64,000 nt of DNA from Shimia abyssi (lineage in GTDB: Bacteria; Pseudomonadota; Alphaproteobacteria; Rhodobacterales; Rhodobacteraceae): positions 84,570 through 148,569 of the forward strand of contig NZ_PYGJ01000010.1 of assembly GCF_003014475.1 (NCBI RefSeq). Direction: 5' to 3'. The notes beneath the pieces were generated by a model, which did not search any database, was not told the origin of the DNA, and was given only the letters and a program-made list of their open reading frames with translations. The position numbers and the translations under genes were made by a program. Shown in pieces: positions 44,742 to 53,674 of the stretch (position 1 is its first letter; each line of letters begins with the position of its first letter).

Positions 44742-45317
44742 TCAGCCGAGTACATTGCCAATCGACGCTTCGACCTCATCCATAGACGCTAGCCCGTCAA
44801 CAGCGCTCAGGCTGCCCTTGGCGTGGTAATAACCAATCAATGGTGACGTCTGCTTATAATAAGCCATCAGACGCACTTTCAGGCTCTCTTCGTTGTCATC
44901 TGCTCGGGCCGTACCGCCAGCTGCAACCGCCTCCTTGGCGCGATTCACGATGCGTCCGACCAGAACGTCGTCATCCACCTTCATCTCGATCACGGCGTCC
45001 AGACTTTCACCAACATCCGCCAGCAATTCCGCCAACGCATCTGCTTGCGCCAATGTTCGTGGGAAACCGTCAAAGATGAAACCACCCTTTTTGTCGCCTT
45101 CCAACTTTTCACGGATCAAGCCGATCACGATCTCATCGGTAACGAGCTCTCCTCGGTCCATGACATCCGCAACGATCTTGCCCATCTCCGTACCCGAAGT
45201 TTTCGCCTCGCGCAGCATGTCGCCTGTAGACAATTGGATCATTTCGCGGCTTTCGACCAAACGGCCAGCCTGAGTGCCCTTGCCGGCGCCGGGTGGACCA
45301 AGCAGAATAATGTTCAT
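44742..45317 (-). CDS. adk: adenylate kinase
   Basis: Adenylate kinase of 191 residues, equilibrating ATP, ADP and AMP. The P-loop is [11 protein letters not shown] (7-17), the AMP site includes [11 protein letters not shown] and [13 protein letters not shown] (81-93). The LID region is the short type without zinc cysteines ([20 protein letters not shown]). The start overlaps the secY stop codon (ATGA, 45314-45317), so the two are coupled. A hairpin with a T-run follows. Confidence 0.97.
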   Translation of the reverse strand: MNIILLGPPGAGKGTQAGRLVESREMIQLSTGDMLREAKTSGTEMGKIVADVMDRGELVTDEIVIGLIREKLEGDKKGGFIFDGFPRTLAQADALAELLADVGESLDAVIEMKVDDDVLVGRIVNRAKEAVAAGGTARADDNEESLKVRLMAYYKQTSPLIGYYHAKGSLSAVDGLASMDEVEASIGNVLG

Positions 45318-46675
45318 CGACGAGCAGCTCCTTTTTTACCGCGCTTCTTGTTCTTGCCACGAAGCTGCGATTTTTCAATCAAACCCTCATACTGGTGCGC
45401 CAGCAAATGGCTCTGCACCTGTTGGATGGTATCCATTGTTACAGAAACAACAATCAGAACCGAGGTGCCGCCAAAATAGAATGGGATCGCAAATTGATTA
45501 CGTAGGATTTCTGGCAAGAGACAGACCGCTGCCAAATAGGCCGCCCCCATGACCAGAACGCGGTTAACCACGTATTCCAAATACTCAGCGGTGCGTTTGC
45601 CAGGTCGAATTCCAGGAACAAAGCCATTCTGGTTCTTAAGATTGTCCGCGACTTCATCAGGCTTGAAGCTGACATTGAACGTGTAGAAGTAAGCAAAGAA
45701 CACGATCATCGCGACAAAAAACAACAGATAAAGCGGTTGTCCGGGGCCGAAATACGCTAGGATTGTCGACATTACCGGCCCAGTTTGGGCACCAGAGAAC
45801 GTCGAAATTGTCGTCGGCAACAGCAAGAGTGAACTTGCAAAAATCGCAGGGATCACACCAGCGGGGTTAACTTTGACCGGCAAATGGCTGGAACCACCAT
45901 CATAGAATTTCTGTCCAACTTGGCGACGCGGATACTGAATGTGGATTTTGCGAAGTGCGCGTTCCATGAAAACCACAAAGGCGATCACCGCAACGACCAT
46001 GACGATCACACCGACAATGACCGCGGGGCTGATGGCGCCAGAACGACCCGATGCAAAGAACTGCGCCAGTGCGGCTGGGAGTTCTGCAACGATTCCAACG
46101 AAAATAATGAGCGAGATACCGTTACCAATTCCGCGCGCAGTGATCTGTTCACCTAACCACATCAGGAACATTGTGCCGCCAACCAAAGTGATCAAACACG
46201 AGAAGCGGAAGAACATACCCGGATCTGTCACGAGTTGCCCGGCCTCAAGGCTGACAGCCAAGCCATACGCCTGCACAGTCGCGAGGGCGACCGTACCATA
46301 GCGCGTGTACTGGTTCATCTTCTTGCGGCCCTGTTCGCCTTCTTTTTTGAGTTGCTCAAGGGCGGGCACCATCGCGCCAAGCAATTGGACGATGATGGAT
46401 GCCGAAATATAGGGCATAATGCCGAGAGCAAAGATGCCCATTCGGCCAAGGGCACCGCCTGTAAACATTGACAGGATGCCACCAAGACCCGCAGCTGCGC
46501 CCTCCATGAACTCGCGGAGCGCAACACCGTCAATACCGGGAACCGGAATCCATGTTCCCAACCGATATACAATCAGCAACGCCAGCGTGAACAGGATGCG
46601 ATTGCGAAGATCGGTTGCTTTACCAAGCGCGGCCCAGCTTGTGTTGGCCGCCATTTGTTCAGCTGCAGATACCAT
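45314..46675 (-). CDS. secY: preprotein translocase subunit SecY
   Basis: SecY of 453 residues, the channel of the Sec translocon, with ten predicted membrane helices. Motifs [11 protein letters not shown] (plug/periplasmic entry), [31 protein letters not shown] and the C-terminal [31 protein letters not shown] region (residues about 405-435) are typical; the end is strongly basic. The ATG at 46675 follows GAGAGAGATCCGC; a second ATG seven codons later is possible. Between rplO and adk in one block. Confidence 0.97.
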   Translation of the reverse strand: MVSAAEQMAANTSWAALGKATDLRNRILFTLALLIVYRLGTWIPVPGIDGVALREFMEGAAAGLGGILSMFTGGALGRMGIFALGIMPYISASIIVQLLGAMVPALEQLKKEGEQGRKKMNQYTRYGTVALATVQAYGLAVSLEAGQLVTDPGMFFRFSCLITLVGGTMFLMWLGEQITARGIGNGISLIIFVGIVAELPAALAQFFASGRSGAISPAVIVGVIVMVVAVIAFVVFMERALRKIHIQYPRRQVGQKFYDGGSSHLPVKVNPAGVIPAIFASSLLLLPTTISTFSGAQTGPVMSTILAYFGPGQPLYLLFFVAMIVFFAYFYTFNVSFKPDEVADNLKNQNGFVPGIRPGKRTAEYLEYVVNRVLVMGAAYLAAVCLLPEILRNQFAIPFYFGGTSVLIVVSVTMDTIQQVQSHLLAHQYEGLIEKSQLRGKNKKRGKKGAARR

Positions 46676-46696
46676 GCGGATCTCTCTCAAAATGAC

Positions 46697-46731
46697 AACG
46701 CCGCCAAAACCGTTTTCCGGTTGGCGGCGTT
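46697..46731 (-). other. large hairpin between rplO and secY
   Basis: Arms AACGCCGCC (46697-46705) and GGCGGCGTT (46723-46731) enclose a second stem AACCG/CGGTT. Only a weak ATTTTG follows leftward, so it may be a partial terminator or processing site that lowers secY relative to rplO. Confidence 0.55.
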
Positions 46732-46781
46732 TGGAAAACCTTTAGGAGTATGTAAGCGGATGGTGATCCGCTCACAACCTC

Positions 46782-47255
46782 TTATTCAGCCGCTGGCGCG
46801 GATTTGATGGTCAGCGAGCCGCCTGCCTTTTCCACAGCTTCCACTGCAGATTTCGACGCGCCGGTCACTTCTATGGCCAACTTTGCGGTAACGTCGCCTT
46901 TTGCCAGAACCCGGACACCGTCCAAAACGCGGCGAACCAGACCAGATGCAACGAGTGCTTCTTCGGTCACAGTTTCGGAGCCGTTCAGCTTGCCTTCGTC
47001 AACGAATTTCTGGATGAGGCCCAAGTTGACCACAGCGAACTTCTTGCGATTCGGTTTGTTGAAACCACGCTTGGGAAGACGCTGGTAGAGCGGCATCTGG
47101 CCGCCTTCGTAGCCATTGATCGCTACGCCCGAACGGGATTTTTGACCTTTGATACCACGGCCACCCATTTTACCCTTGCCAGAGCCGGGGCCTCGGCCAA
47201 CGCGCATACGTTTCTTGGTTGCGCCTGGATTGTCGCGAAGTTCGTTCAGTTTCAT
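46782..47255 (-). CDS. rplO: 50S ribosomal protein L15
   Basis: L15 of 157 residues, a late-assembling large-subunit protein. It begins [20 protein letters not shown], then [20 protein letters not shown] with its Gly/Lys-rich arm, and [21 protein letters not shown] 47255 is chosen because GGAGAAGCGAC precedes it and homology starts there. It opens a new block behind its own promoter, 290 bases from the DUF1127 gene upstream. Confidence 0.97.
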   Translation of the reverse strand: MKLNELRDNPGATKKRMRVGRGPGSGKGKMGGRGIKGQKSRSGVAINGYEGGQMPLYQRLPKRGFNKPNRKKFAVVNLGLIQKFVDEGKLNGSETVTEEALVASGLVRRVLDGVRVLAKGDVTAKLAIEVTGASKSAVEAVEKAGGSLTIKSAPAAE

Positions 47256-47349
47256 GTCGCTTCTCCTTTGCCGGATGTAACCCCGAAGCGAACGGGCCAA
47301 ACACGGCTTTTCTTGATTTTGATTCTGTGGCTGGATACGCCACCGGGGG

Positions 47350-47378
47350 CGTATAGACGAGGAACTCGCGCGTTGCAA
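47350..47378 (-). promoter_or_regulatory. rplO-secY-adk promoter
   Basis: Leftward, -35 TTGCAA (47378-47373), a 17-base spacer and -10 TATACG (47355-47350), about 95 bases before rplO. The TTGCnn-17-TATAnn pattern is shared with the promoters of three other ribosomal blocks. Confidence 0.6.
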
Positions 47379-47494
47379 CCTCAGCGTGGCTTTTTGGCTT
47401 AATGGCTCCCACACATTACTTCTGAGCCGAGCTTGTTTCCGTTTTGCGCGACGAAAACAACCAGAGCCCGGCAGCACTATCTTAAACGAATTGA

Positions 47495-47514
47495 GCCCCG
47501 GTCAGAACCGAGGC
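47495..47514 (-). terminator. weak terminator-like hairpin after the first DUF1127 gene
   Basis: Leftward, GCCTCGGT (47514-47507) pairs with ACCGGGGC (47502-47495), one G-T contact, TCTG loop. No real T-run follows, so function is uncertain. Confidence 0.35.
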
Positions 47515-47545
47515 TTGAAGCATTCTCTCTATTTTGGCGGTTATT

Positions 47546-47761
47546 TCAGCCGCCGTAGACGTGCTCACTCGCGATTCGCGCGATTTCGCCGCGGCCAATC
47601 CCGATGTCGCTTAGCTCGCGCTCAGTAAGGGCATCTAGTTCGGCATAAGTTTCCTTATACATCCGCCGAAGTGCGCGAGCCTCTTGAAGCCGGTCTACAT
47701 AACCTTTCAAGCGGTCAAAGAACGGGACGTCAAAACTGTTTGATACGTTTACATGTGCCAT
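47546..47761 (-). CDS. DUF1127 domain protein (first copy)
   Basis: Small basic protein of 71 residues. The C-terminal half (TYAELDALTERELSDIGIGRGEIARIA) carries the DUF1127 signature, an LtxRELxDIGixRxdI-type motif. Short DUF1127 proteins are abundant in alphaproteobacteria and have been linked to RNA turnover and to phosphate and carbon metabolism. It sits with a second copy between rpmD and rplO. Confidence 0.87.
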   Translation of the reverse strand: MAHVNVSNSFDVPFFDRLKGYVDRLQEARALRRMYKETYAELDALTERELSDIGIGRGEIARIASEHVYGG

Positions 47762-47910
47762 TACGTGTTCCTATGTGTTTTGGGCGAAAACGCTTCGCTC
47801 CTTATCGTTAGCCCTCCCGCTTACACGTTCAAAATAGGGAGATCCGTTAGCGCCAACAATCCACAGATGAGCCGTGACGCCATGCAAAAGACGCATAGCT
47901 TTCAAAAGGT

Positions 47911-47944
47911 AAAAAAAACACCTCCGAGATCATCTCGAAGGTGT
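47911..47944 (-). terminator. terminator of the second DUF1127 gene
   Basis: Leftward, ACACCTTCGAGAT (47944-47932) pairs with ATCTCGGAGGTGT (47930-47918) and is followed by eight T residues. This is one of the strongest terminators in the window and shows that the DUF1127 gene is its own unit. Confidence 0.88.
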
Positions 47945-47974
47945 TGCATCACAATAGACTTTCTGTGCTCAAGC

Positions 47975-48184
47975 TTAGCGAGCAATCTTGCCAGAGCAAG
48001 CCAACTCGATGTCACAGCGACGCAGGCCGATGTCTGCCAGCTCGCGATTTGTCAAACGCGACAGCTCTTTGTAAGTGCGAGTGTACTCAGTACGTTCTTG
48101 CGCCGCGGAACGCAGGTTAGAGATTGTGGCGCGGACGCGGTCAAAAACGTTGAACGATGTGGTTGTTGTAGTTGCGTAAGCCAT
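47975..48184 (-). CDS. DUF1127 domain protein (second copy)
   Basis: Small protein of 69 residues starting MAYATTTTTSFNVFDRVRAT and ending with the DUF1127 motif LSRLTNRELADIGLRRCDIE, then LACSGKIAR. ATG 48184 is chosen because AAAGGAAAATG precedes it; the frame upstream is not conserved. It is related to but clearly diverged from the copy 214 bases downstream, suggesting an old duplication. It has its own strong terminator and a candidate promoter. Confidence 0.88.
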   Translation of the reverse strand: MAYATTTTTSFNVFDRVRATISNLRSAAQERTEYTRTYKELSRLTNRELADIGLRRCDIELACSGKIAR

Positions 48185-48260
48185 TTCATTTTCCTTTGTT
48201 ATCGGTCCGGGGACAGCGTCGACCCGGTGAATCACGAACGCCATTTGCGGCGACACAGGA

Positions 48261-48289
48261 GAGATAGGGCCGCTCACTGCATTCAACAA
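48261..48289 (-). promoter_or_regulatory. candidate promoter of the second DUF1127 gene
   Basis: Leftward, TTGTTG (48289-48284) and TATCTC (48266-48261) are 17 bases apart, about 77 bases before the ATG. Matches are moderate, so this is tentative. Confidence 0.35.
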
Positions 48290-48368
48290 CGTACAGCTTG
48301 GAAAGCCCGCCATGCATAAACTGCATAACTTTTGAGCACCCCAGGAGTGGCAAGTTACAATGTTTGGC

Positions 48369-48404
48369 AAAAAGAAAAGCGCCGCACTTTTCTGTGCGGC
48401 GCTT
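48369..48404 (-). terminator. rpmD terminator closing the spc block
   Basis: Leftward, AAGCGCCGCAC (48404-48394) pairs perfectly with GTGCGGCGCTT (48387-48377) and is followed by TTCTTTTTG. It ends the rpmC-to-rpmD unit 27 bases after the rpmD stop. Confidence 0.88.
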
Positions 48405-48430
48405 AACAAATTTCCATGTGTTCGAGACGC

Positions 48431-48619
48431 TTAACCGCGTTCTTCGATGATCTCAACAAGATGCGGGATCTTGTTGATCATGCCGCGAACCGAAGGAGTA
48501 TCTTCCAACTCACGGGTGCGGTTCATTTTGTTCAGACCCAAGCCGACCAGTGTCGCGCGCTGATCCTGAGGGCGGCGGATCGGGCTACCGATCTGCTTTA
48601 CTACGATGGTTTTAGCCAT
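48431..48619 (-). CDS. rpmD: 50S ribosomal protein L30
   Basis: L30 of 62 residues. Recognised by [24 protein letters not shown] (residues about 4-27) and the [20 protein letters not shown] segment. It follows rpsE by 12 bases. In most bacteria rplO comes next; here a terminator and two DUF1127 genes intervene. Confidence 0.96.
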   Translation of the reverse strand: MAKTIVVKQIGSPIRRPQDQRATLVGLGLNKMNRTRELEDTPSVRGMINKIPHLVEIIEERG

Positions 48620-48631
48620 AACGACTACTCC

Positions 48632-49201
48632 TTACGCTTCTGCAGCTTCAGTGGCAGGTGCTTCGTCCTTGCGCAGGATGTCGGCAACTTTCTTACCACG
48701 GCGAGCCGCTACGTGACGGGGGCTGCTTTCTTTCTGCAGGCCGTCGATGGTGGCGCGGATCATGTTGTATGGGTTCTGCGAACCGATCGACTTGGACACC
48801 ACGTCCTTGACGCCCAGCATTTCAAACACAGCACGCATTGGACCACCGGCGATGATCCCGGTACCTTCTGGTGCTGTCCGCATGACAACTTTACCAGCGC
48901 CATGACGACCTTCGATGTCATGGTGCAGCGTACGACCTTCACGCAGAGGCACGCGGATCATTTGGCGCTTGGCTTGCTCTGTCGCTTTGCGGATCGCCTC
49001 AGGAACTTCTTTGGCTTTACCTTTGCCAAAGCCGACGCGGCCCTTTTGATCGCCAACAACCACGAGTGCAGCAAAGCCGAAGCGTTTACCACCTTTCACG
49101 GTTTTCGACACACGGTTGATCGCAACCAGACGATCTGCGAATTCCGGGGTTTCGTCTTCGCGGTTGCGTCCACGACCCCGGCGGTTATCACGTTCTGCCA
49201 T
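48632..49201 (-). CDS. rpsE: 30S ribosomal protein S5
   Basis: S5 of 189 residues, a decoding-fidelity protein at the mRNA entry tunnel. The core has [40 protein letters not shown], and the C-terminal fold with [19 protein letters not shown] and [15 protein letters not shown]. The first 20 residues are Arg/Asp/Glu-rich and variable, and the tail ([11 protein letters not shown]) is acidic, as in other alphaproteobacteria. A 106-base gap with a hairpin separates it from rplR. Confidence 0.98.
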   Translation of the reverse strand: MAERDNRRGRGRNREDETPEFADRLVAINRVSKTVKGGKRFGFAALVVVGDQKGRVGFGKGKAKEVPEAIRKATEQAKRQMIRVPLREGRTLHHDIEGRHGAGKVVMRTAPEGTGIIAGGPMRAVFEMLGVKDVVSKSIGSQNPYNMIRATIDGLQKESSPRHVAARRGKKVADILRKDEAPATEAAEA

Positions 49202-49280
49202 TGAGGTACTCCATAAATTCTCGGCACATAAGCGCCAATTCTATCCAACCCAGGTGAGTCCCTAGACCCCCGGATCATCG

Positions 49281-49300
49281 GGGGGACGCGAACGTCCCCC
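49281..49300 (-). other. hairpin between rplR and rpsE
   Basis: Perfect arms GGGGGACG (49281-49288) and CGTCCCCC (49293-49300) around CGAA, in an unusually wide gap inside the spc block. No T-run follows. A competing CCCCC/GGGGG pairing with 49267-49271 is possible, so it may be a two-state RNA structure. Confidence 0.55.
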
Positions 49301-49307
49301 ACAAGTC

Positions 49308-49667
49308 TTAGATTTTCAGTCCGCCTTCACGCGCAGCGTCGGCCAGAGCCTTCACCTTGCCGTGGAAGAGGAATCCGCCGCGGTCGAAATAAGCTTCGCT
49401 TACGCCGGCTTTGGTCGCACGTTCGGCAATCGCGGTGCCCACTTTGGCAGCGGCTTCCACGTTGTTTTTGCCGAGAACGCCCAGATCCTTCTCCAGCGAG
49501 GAGGCGGAAGCCAGGGTCACACCGTTCACATCGTCGATCAGCTGAACGCTGATGTTCTTGTTTGAACGGTGTACCGAAAGACGCGCGCGCCCTACGTTGA
49601 CCTTGCGAAGTTTGTTCCGGACGCGCAGGCGGCGCTTCAGAAACAGGGTTCTTTTGCTGTTTGCCAT
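49308..49667 (-). CDS. rplR: 50S ribosomal protein L18
   Basis: L18 of 119 residues, a 5S rRNA-binding protein. Motifs [35 protein letters not shown], and [20 protein letters not shown], ending REGGLKI, are diagnostic. It follows rplF by 11 bases. Confidence 0.97.
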   Translation of the reverse strand: MANSKRTLFLKRRLRVRNKLRKVNVGRARLSVHRSNKNISVQLIDDVNGVTLASASSLEKDLGVLGKNNVEAAAKVGTAIAERATKAGVSEAYFDRGGFLFHGKVKALADAAREGGLKI

Positions 49668-49678
49668 TTGTCTGGTCC

Positions 49679-50212
49679 TTACTTCTTCTTGCCTTCCTTG
49701 CGGAAGATATACTCGTCTTTGTACTTGATACCTTTGCCCTTATAGGGCTCGGGCTTGCGCCATTCGCGGATGTTTGCCGCAACCTGACCGACGAGTTGTG
49801 AGTCTGTGCCTTCAACGATGATCTGCGTGGCCTTGGGGGCTGTGACGGTGATACCGGCAGGCACTTCAAAGTTCACTTCGTGGCTCAGGCCGAGCGACAG
49901 TTTCAGGGTGTTGCCCTGCATCTGCGCACGATAACCAACACCGTTGATTTCTAGCTCTTTTTTGAAGCCCGTCGTTACACCTGTCACCATGTTGGCGACG
50001 ACTGTACGCGACATACCCCATTGCTGACGTGCGCGCTTGGACATGCCACGCGGCTTCACGGTCACAACGTTTTCTTCAACCGCAAGCGTGACATCGTCCG
50101 TTGCAGTGAAAGACTGGGTGTCCTTCGGACCTTTGATTTCGATGGTCTGGCCGGAGACAGAGGCAGTTACGCCGCTGGGCAGCTCGACCGGTTTTTTACC
50201 AATACGAGACAT
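49679..50212 (-). CDS. rplF: 50S ribosomal protein L6
   Basis: L6 of 177 residues, near the sarcin-ricin loop. It begins [16 protein letters not shown], with the repeated fold ending in [20 protein letters not shown] and the C-terminal [15 protein letters not shown] and basic KEGKKK. ATG 50212 is chosen because homology starts there; the open frame upstream runs into rpsH. The start is ten bases after the rpsH stop. Confidence 0.98.
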   Translation of the reverse strand: MSRIGKKPVELPSGVTASVSGQTIEIKGPKDTQSFTATDDVTLAVEENVVTVKPRGMSKRARQQWGMSRTVVANMVTGVTTGFKKELEINGVGYRAQMQGNTLKLSLGLSHEVNFEVPAGITVTAPKATQIIVEGTDSQLVGQVAANIREWRKPEPYKGKGIKYKDEYIFRKEGKKK

Positions 50213-50222
50213 CAAGCTCTCC

Positions 50223-50612
50223 TTAGAAGACCGTGCAGAGCACTTCGCCGCCAACATTGTTGGAGCGTGCGCTTGCATCCGACATCACACCCTTTGGGGT
50301 GGAGACAATCGACACACCAAGGCCCTGACGGACAACTGGGATGTCATTGACGCCCATGTAAACGCGACGGCCGGGCGTGGAAACACGCTTCAGCTCACGG
50401 ATAACAGGGGTGCCTTCGTAGTATTTCAGGCTGATTTCGAAGGCCGCGTGGCCATTCTCTTCAGATGCTTCGTAGCCGCGGATGTAGCCTTCGTCGGCCA
50501 GAACATCCAGAACCCAGCCACGCAGTTTGGAAGCGGGGGTAGACACCACCGACTTGCCGCGCATCTGGCCGTTACGGATACGGGTTAGCATATCACCGAT
50601 AGGATCGTTCAT
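50223..50612 (-). CDS. rpsH: 30S ribosomal protein S8
   Basis: S8 of 129 residues, which binds helix 21 of 16S rRNA and in E. coli represses the spc operon. The motifs [14 protein letters not shown] at the start and [21 protein letters not shown] with [15 protein letters not shown] at the end are present. Twelve bases follow rpsN. Confidence 0.97.
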   Translation of the reverse strand: MNDPIGDMLTRIRNGQMRGKSVVSTPASKLRGWVLDVLADEGYIRGYEASEENGHAAFEISLKYYEGTPVIRELKRVSTPGRRVYMGVNDIPVVRQGLGVSIVSTPKGVMSDASARSNNVGGEVLCTVF

Positions 50613-50624
50613 ATCGCTCTCTCC

Positions 50625-50930
50625 TTACCAGCTGGATTTGACCATGCCGGGGATCTGACCAGCAGAGCCCAGCTCGCGCAGCGCAATACGGCTGACCTTC
50701 AACTTACGGTAGTAAGCGTGAGGACGACCGGTCAGCTGACAGCGGTTGTGAAGACGGGTAGCCGAGCTGTTGCGCGGCAGTTTCGCCAGCTTCAGACGCG
50801 CTTTGAAACGCTCTTCCATCGGCTTGCTTTCGTCATTCGCGATTTCTTTCAGCTCGGCGCGTTTGGCTGCGTATTTTGCCACCAGGCGCTCGCGCTTTTT
50901 TTCGCGTTCGATCATTGCTTTCTTAGCCAT
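50625..50930 (-). CDS. rpsN: 30S ribosomal protein S14
   Basis: S14 of 101 residues, the long zinc-independent form: there is no CxxC pair, and the C-terminal half has [20 protein letters not shown] and [22 protein letters not shown]. It follows rplE by 18 bases. Confidence 0.97.
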   Translation of the reverse strand: MAKKAMIEREKKRERLVAKYAAKRAELKEIANDESKPMEERFKARLKLAKLPRNSSATRLHNRCQLTGRPHAYYRKLKVSRIALRELGSAGQIPGMVKSSW

Positions 50931-50948
50931 GTCTCTTTTCCTTCCCGA

Positions 50949-51509
50949 TTACGCGCTGAAGGGCATGTTGAAATGCTTCAACAGGCTCTTGGCTTCGGCA
51001 TCGGTTTCAGCGGTGGTGGTGATCACGATATCCATGCCCCAGGCTTCATCGACTTTATCAAAGTCGATTTCTGGGAATACGATATGCTCTTTCAGACCAG
51101 TGGCAAAGTTGCCGCGGCCGTCAAAGCTCGGCTTCACACCACGGAAGTCGCGGATACGCGGCATCGCAACGGTGATCAGACGGTCCAGGAATTCGTACAT
51201 ACGATCGCCACGCAGGGTTACCTTGGCGCCCATCGGCATACCTTCGCGAACGCGGAAGCCGGCGATAGAGTTCTTGGCAACTGTGGTCAGGGCTTTCTGA
51301 CCTGCAATCAGGGTCAGATCGGCCTGAGCCGACTTGGCTTTTTTGCTGTCTTTTACAGCCGCACGACCACAACCGATGTTCAGAACAATCTTGTCCAGAC
51401 GCGGGATCTGCATGTCGTTCTTGTAGCCGAACTCTTCTTTCAGAGCGGCACGGATGGTTTCAGCGTAGGTCGCCTTAAGACGCGGGGTATAGTTTTCAGT
51501 ATCAAGCAT
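50949..51509 (-). CDS. rplE: 50S ribosomal protein L5
   Basis: L5 of 186 residues, a 5S rRNA-binding protein contacting the P-site tRNA. It has [51 protein letters not shown] and the C-terminal [19 protein letters not shown]. Its start lies eight bases inside rplX, so the two genes overlap. Confidence 0.98.
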   Translation of the reverse strand: MLDTENYTPRLKATYAETIRAALKEEFGYKNDMQIPRLDKIVLNIGCGRAAVKDSKKAKSAQADLTLIAGQKALTTVAKNSIAGFRVREGMPMGAKVTLRGDRMYEFLDRLITVAMPRIRDFRGVKPSFDGRGNFATGLKEHIVFPEIDFDKVDEAWGMDIVITTTAETDAEAKSLLKHFNMPFSA

Positions 51510-51813
51510 CGATCACGTCCCCCGTGGTTTTTGCGAAACGAACCTTCTTGTCGCCTTCCATGCGGAAACCAACGCGGGTCGCTTTGCCGTTTGCGTCAAG
51601 ATATGCCAGATTGCTCAGCTGGATTGGCATCGCCTGAGGGATGCGACCGCCCTGATTTGACTGGGTCTGTTTGGTGTGACGGATCGAGATGTTGATCCCG
51701 TCTACCACGGCCTTGCCAGCTTTGGGATCAACGGAAGAGATAGTGCCCTCTTTGCCTTTGTCCTTACCGGCAAGAACGACAACTTTGTCGCCTTTTTTCA
51801 GTTTAGCAGCCAT
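51502..51813 (-). CDS. rplX: 50S ribosomal protein L24
   Basis: L24 of 103 residues with a KOW motif ([17 protein letters not shown] near the start), an early assembly protein of the large subunit. [14 protein letters not shown] and [19 protein letters not shown] segments are typical. It follows rplN by one base and overlaps rplE. Confidence 0.97.
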   Translation of the reverse strand: MAAKLKKGDKVVVLAGKDKGKEGTISSVDPKAGKAVVDGINISIRHTKQTQSNQGGRIPQAMPIQLSNLAYLDANGKATRVGFRMEGDKKVRFAKTTGDVIDA

Positions 51814-51814
51814 C

Positions 51815-52183
51815 TTACAGCACCTCCGGGGCGAGCGAGATGATTTTCATGAAGTTCTTGGCGCGCAGCTCACGAACAACCGGGCCAAAGATACGCGTAC
51901 CTACGGGCTCGTTGTTGTTGTTCAGAATAACGGCTGCATTGCGATCAAAACGGATCGCGGTGCCATCTTCACGGCGGACTTCTTTTGCGGTGCGTACGAC
52001 AACGGCCTTACGGACGTCACCTTTCTTAACGCGACCACGGGGGATGGCTTCCTTAACCGAGACGACAATAACGTCGCCTACGGATGCGTATTTACGCTTG
52101 GAACCACCCAGAACCTTGATGCACTGAACACGGCGCGCGCCGCTGTTGTCAGCTACATCCAGGTTGGTTTGCATCTGGATCAT
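51815..52183 (-). CDS. rplN: 50S ribosomal protein L14
   Basis: L14 of 122 residues, forming an intersubunit bridge. It begins [20 protein letters not shown] and contains [34 protein letters not shown] and [14 protein letters not shown] 100-base gap with a hairpin separates it from rpsQ. Confidence 0.98.
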   Translation of the reverse strand: MIQMQTNLDVADNSGARRVQCIKVLGGSKRKYASVGDVIVVSVKEAIPRGRVKKGDVRKAVVVRTAKEVRREDGTAIRFDRNAAVILNNNNEPVGTRIFGPVVRELRAKNFMKIISLAPEVL

Positions 52184-52263
52184 GTGGTTTCTCCCGACCT
52201 ATGGGGCACCGATGCGTGGTGTTTCCCCCAGGGTTTCGACTGACTGTTAAGTCTAGTCGCCAG

Positions 52264-52283
52264 GAATCTCGTTATCGAGATTC
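52264..52283 (-). other. hairpin directly after rpsQ
   Basis: Perfect arms GAATCTCG (52264-52271) and CGAGATTC (52276-52283) around TTAT abut the rpsQ stop codon (52284-52286). There is no T-run, so an RNA stability or processing role between rpsQ and rplN is more likely than termination. Confidence 0.55.
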
Positions 52284-52514
52284 TTAGGCTTCCAGAACTT
52301 CCCAGCGTTTCGTTTTCGATTTCGGCGCGCATTCGATGATGCGAACTTGATCGCCGACCTTGAAAGCGTTCTGCTCATCGTGAGCCCGGTATTTTTTGGA
52401 CTTACGAATGGTTTTCTTCAGAACCGGGTGTGTGAAACGACGTTCAACAGACACGGTGACTGTTTGGGCGTTGGCATCCGAGGTTACGGTGCCAGTCAGG
52501 ATACGTTTGGGCAT
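52284..52514 (-). CDS. rpsQ: 30S ribosomal protein S17
   Basis: S17 of 76 residues, an OB-fold protein binding the 16S 5' domain. It begins [20 protein letters not shown] and has [20 protein letters not shown] and [20 protein letters not shown]. It follows rpmC by 14 bases. Confidence 0.97.
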   Translation of the reverse strand: MPKRILTGTVTSDANAQTVTVSVERRFTHPVLKKTIRKSKKYRAHDEQNAFKVGDQVRIIECAPKSKTKRWEVLEA

Positions 52515-52528
52515 CTTTAGGGCTCCTC

Positions 52529-52729
52529 TTACTCAGCTGCCGATTTTGCTTTTTCGTTCAGGATCGTCTTAACGCGCGCGGCGTTACGACGAGCTGCACG
52601 AATCTGCGCAGGGTTTTCAAGTTGGCCAGTGGCCGACTGAAAGCGCAGGTTAAAGCTCTCTTTTTTCAGATTGGCCAGCTCTTCACGAAGCTGATCCGGC
52701 GTTTTTTCACGCAGTTCTTTGGCGTTCAT
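52529..52729 (-). CDS. rpmC: 50S ribosomal protein L29
   Basis: L29 of 66 residues, a helical hairpin at the exit tunnel. It begins [20 protein letters not shown] and has [19 protein letters not shown], then [13 protein letters not shown] 52729 is preferred because GGAAAAGGCG precedes it. It opens the third ribosomal block: normally it directly follows rplP, but three unrelated genes stand between them here. Confidence 0.96.
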   Translation of the reverse strand: MNAKELREKTPDQLREELANLKKESFNLRFQSATGQLENPAQIRAARRNAARVKTILNEKAKSAAE

Positions 52730-52814
52730 CGCCTTTTCCTTTCTCATACACCAGAAGGCCCCCTGGGTTATCTGAGGGGTGACCTTTGACCTGATGGACA
52801 AATGACAAACACAC

Positions 52815-52878
52815 GAATCCTGTGTTCACAGGAATCCATGAGATGGCGCTCTATACGGGGTGTGTAGCGGGATAGCAA
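52815..52878 (-). promoter_or_regulatory. rpmC (spc block) promoter and leader hairpin
   Basis: Leftward, -35 TTGCTA (52878-52873), a 17-base spacer and -10 TATAGA (52855-52850). Downstream, GATTCCTGTG (52836-52827) pairs with CACAGGATTC (52824-52815) save one mismatch, forming a leader hairpin about 90 bases before rpmC. Confidence 0.65.
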
Positions 52879-52939
52879 GTAGTACTAAGGAAATCTTCGA
52901 GAACCGCTTAAGTTCCGCGTTCTCGCCAAACTCAGCGTG

Positions 52940-53614
52940 CTAACTTCGTGCGTTTTCAAAGATGAGCTTTGAACGCATATCACGCGCAAAAGCGGCCTCA
53001 AGAACCGCAAGTGTTGCGTGATTGGTCTCGCGCAGCCGCAAGACTTTGTCGCGCTCAATCCGCCATACACGACAAGGTGTTTGCAAAATCGTTGTCGCCA
53101 CGGCACCGTCCTCGCCAACAAGCGACATCTCACCAATGAAGTGACCGCCCTCAACAACCCGCACCAGCCGCCCATCAATGTGAATTGCGACTTCGCCGGA
53201 AGACAGATAGCTCAAGAACTCTGGTGTTTGCCCCTCAGTCGTTAGGATTTTACCCTCTGGCAATTCTTCCCATCGACCTCGATCCAGAAATCGCCGCGCT
53301 TGACCAGGTGTAAGTCCCGCCAAGAGTTGCGTGCGATACGCGTCTTCCTCCACTGAGAAAACCGCGCGTCGATCATTCCTCCACAAAATGGCGAGCTCCG
53401 CCAGATTTACCGCGACCAGCAGCGACTGCCAAAAAACACCAACCGGATTGCCAAGCCAAAAGTAGTCAAAAGCAATCCCCGCCAATGCGGACGCAACGAC
53501 CATCAAGCGCAGCCACAACATGCTGCGCATCAGCATTGAGAGGACAAGCAGCAGATAGGATAAATGCCCGGCCCAGCCGTCGGTTATGAAGCTCGTGTCC
53601 AATGAAAGGATCAA
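52940..53614 (-). CDS. membrane protein with C-terminal cyclic nucleotide-binding domain
   Basis: Protein of about 224 residues with three hydrophobic segments (about 14-32, 34-55, 58-80) and then a Crp/Popeye-type beta-roll: LPEGKILTTEGQTPEFLSYL, ISSGEVAIHIDG-like strand and GGHFIGEMSLVGEDGAVATT. The phosphate-binding cassette position reads GEMSLVGEDGAVATT, where CAP-type cassettes have an Arg before the T; here it is replaced, so cyclic nucleotide binding is uncertain. The three-helix plus cNMP layout recalls Popeye proteins. The start codon appears to be TTG (53614) with GAGGG upstream. It lies in an insertion between rplP and rpmC. Confidence 0.72.
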   Translation of the reverse strand: MILSLDTSFITDGWAGHLSYLLLVLSMLMRSMLWLRLMVVASALAGIAFDYFWLGNPVGVFWQSLLVAVNLAELAILWRNDRRAVFSVEEDAYRTQLLAGLTPGQARRFLDRGRWEELPEGKILTTEGQTPEFLSYLSSGEVAIHIDGRLVRVVEGGHFIGEMSLVGEDGAVATTILQTPCRVWRIERDKVLRLRETNHATLAVLEAAFARDMRSKLIFENARS

Positions 53615-53674
53615 ATGCGTTTCGCCCTCAATCAGCGTCCCATGAGTGTCGCCAATTTACAGTGAAACGCAAGC

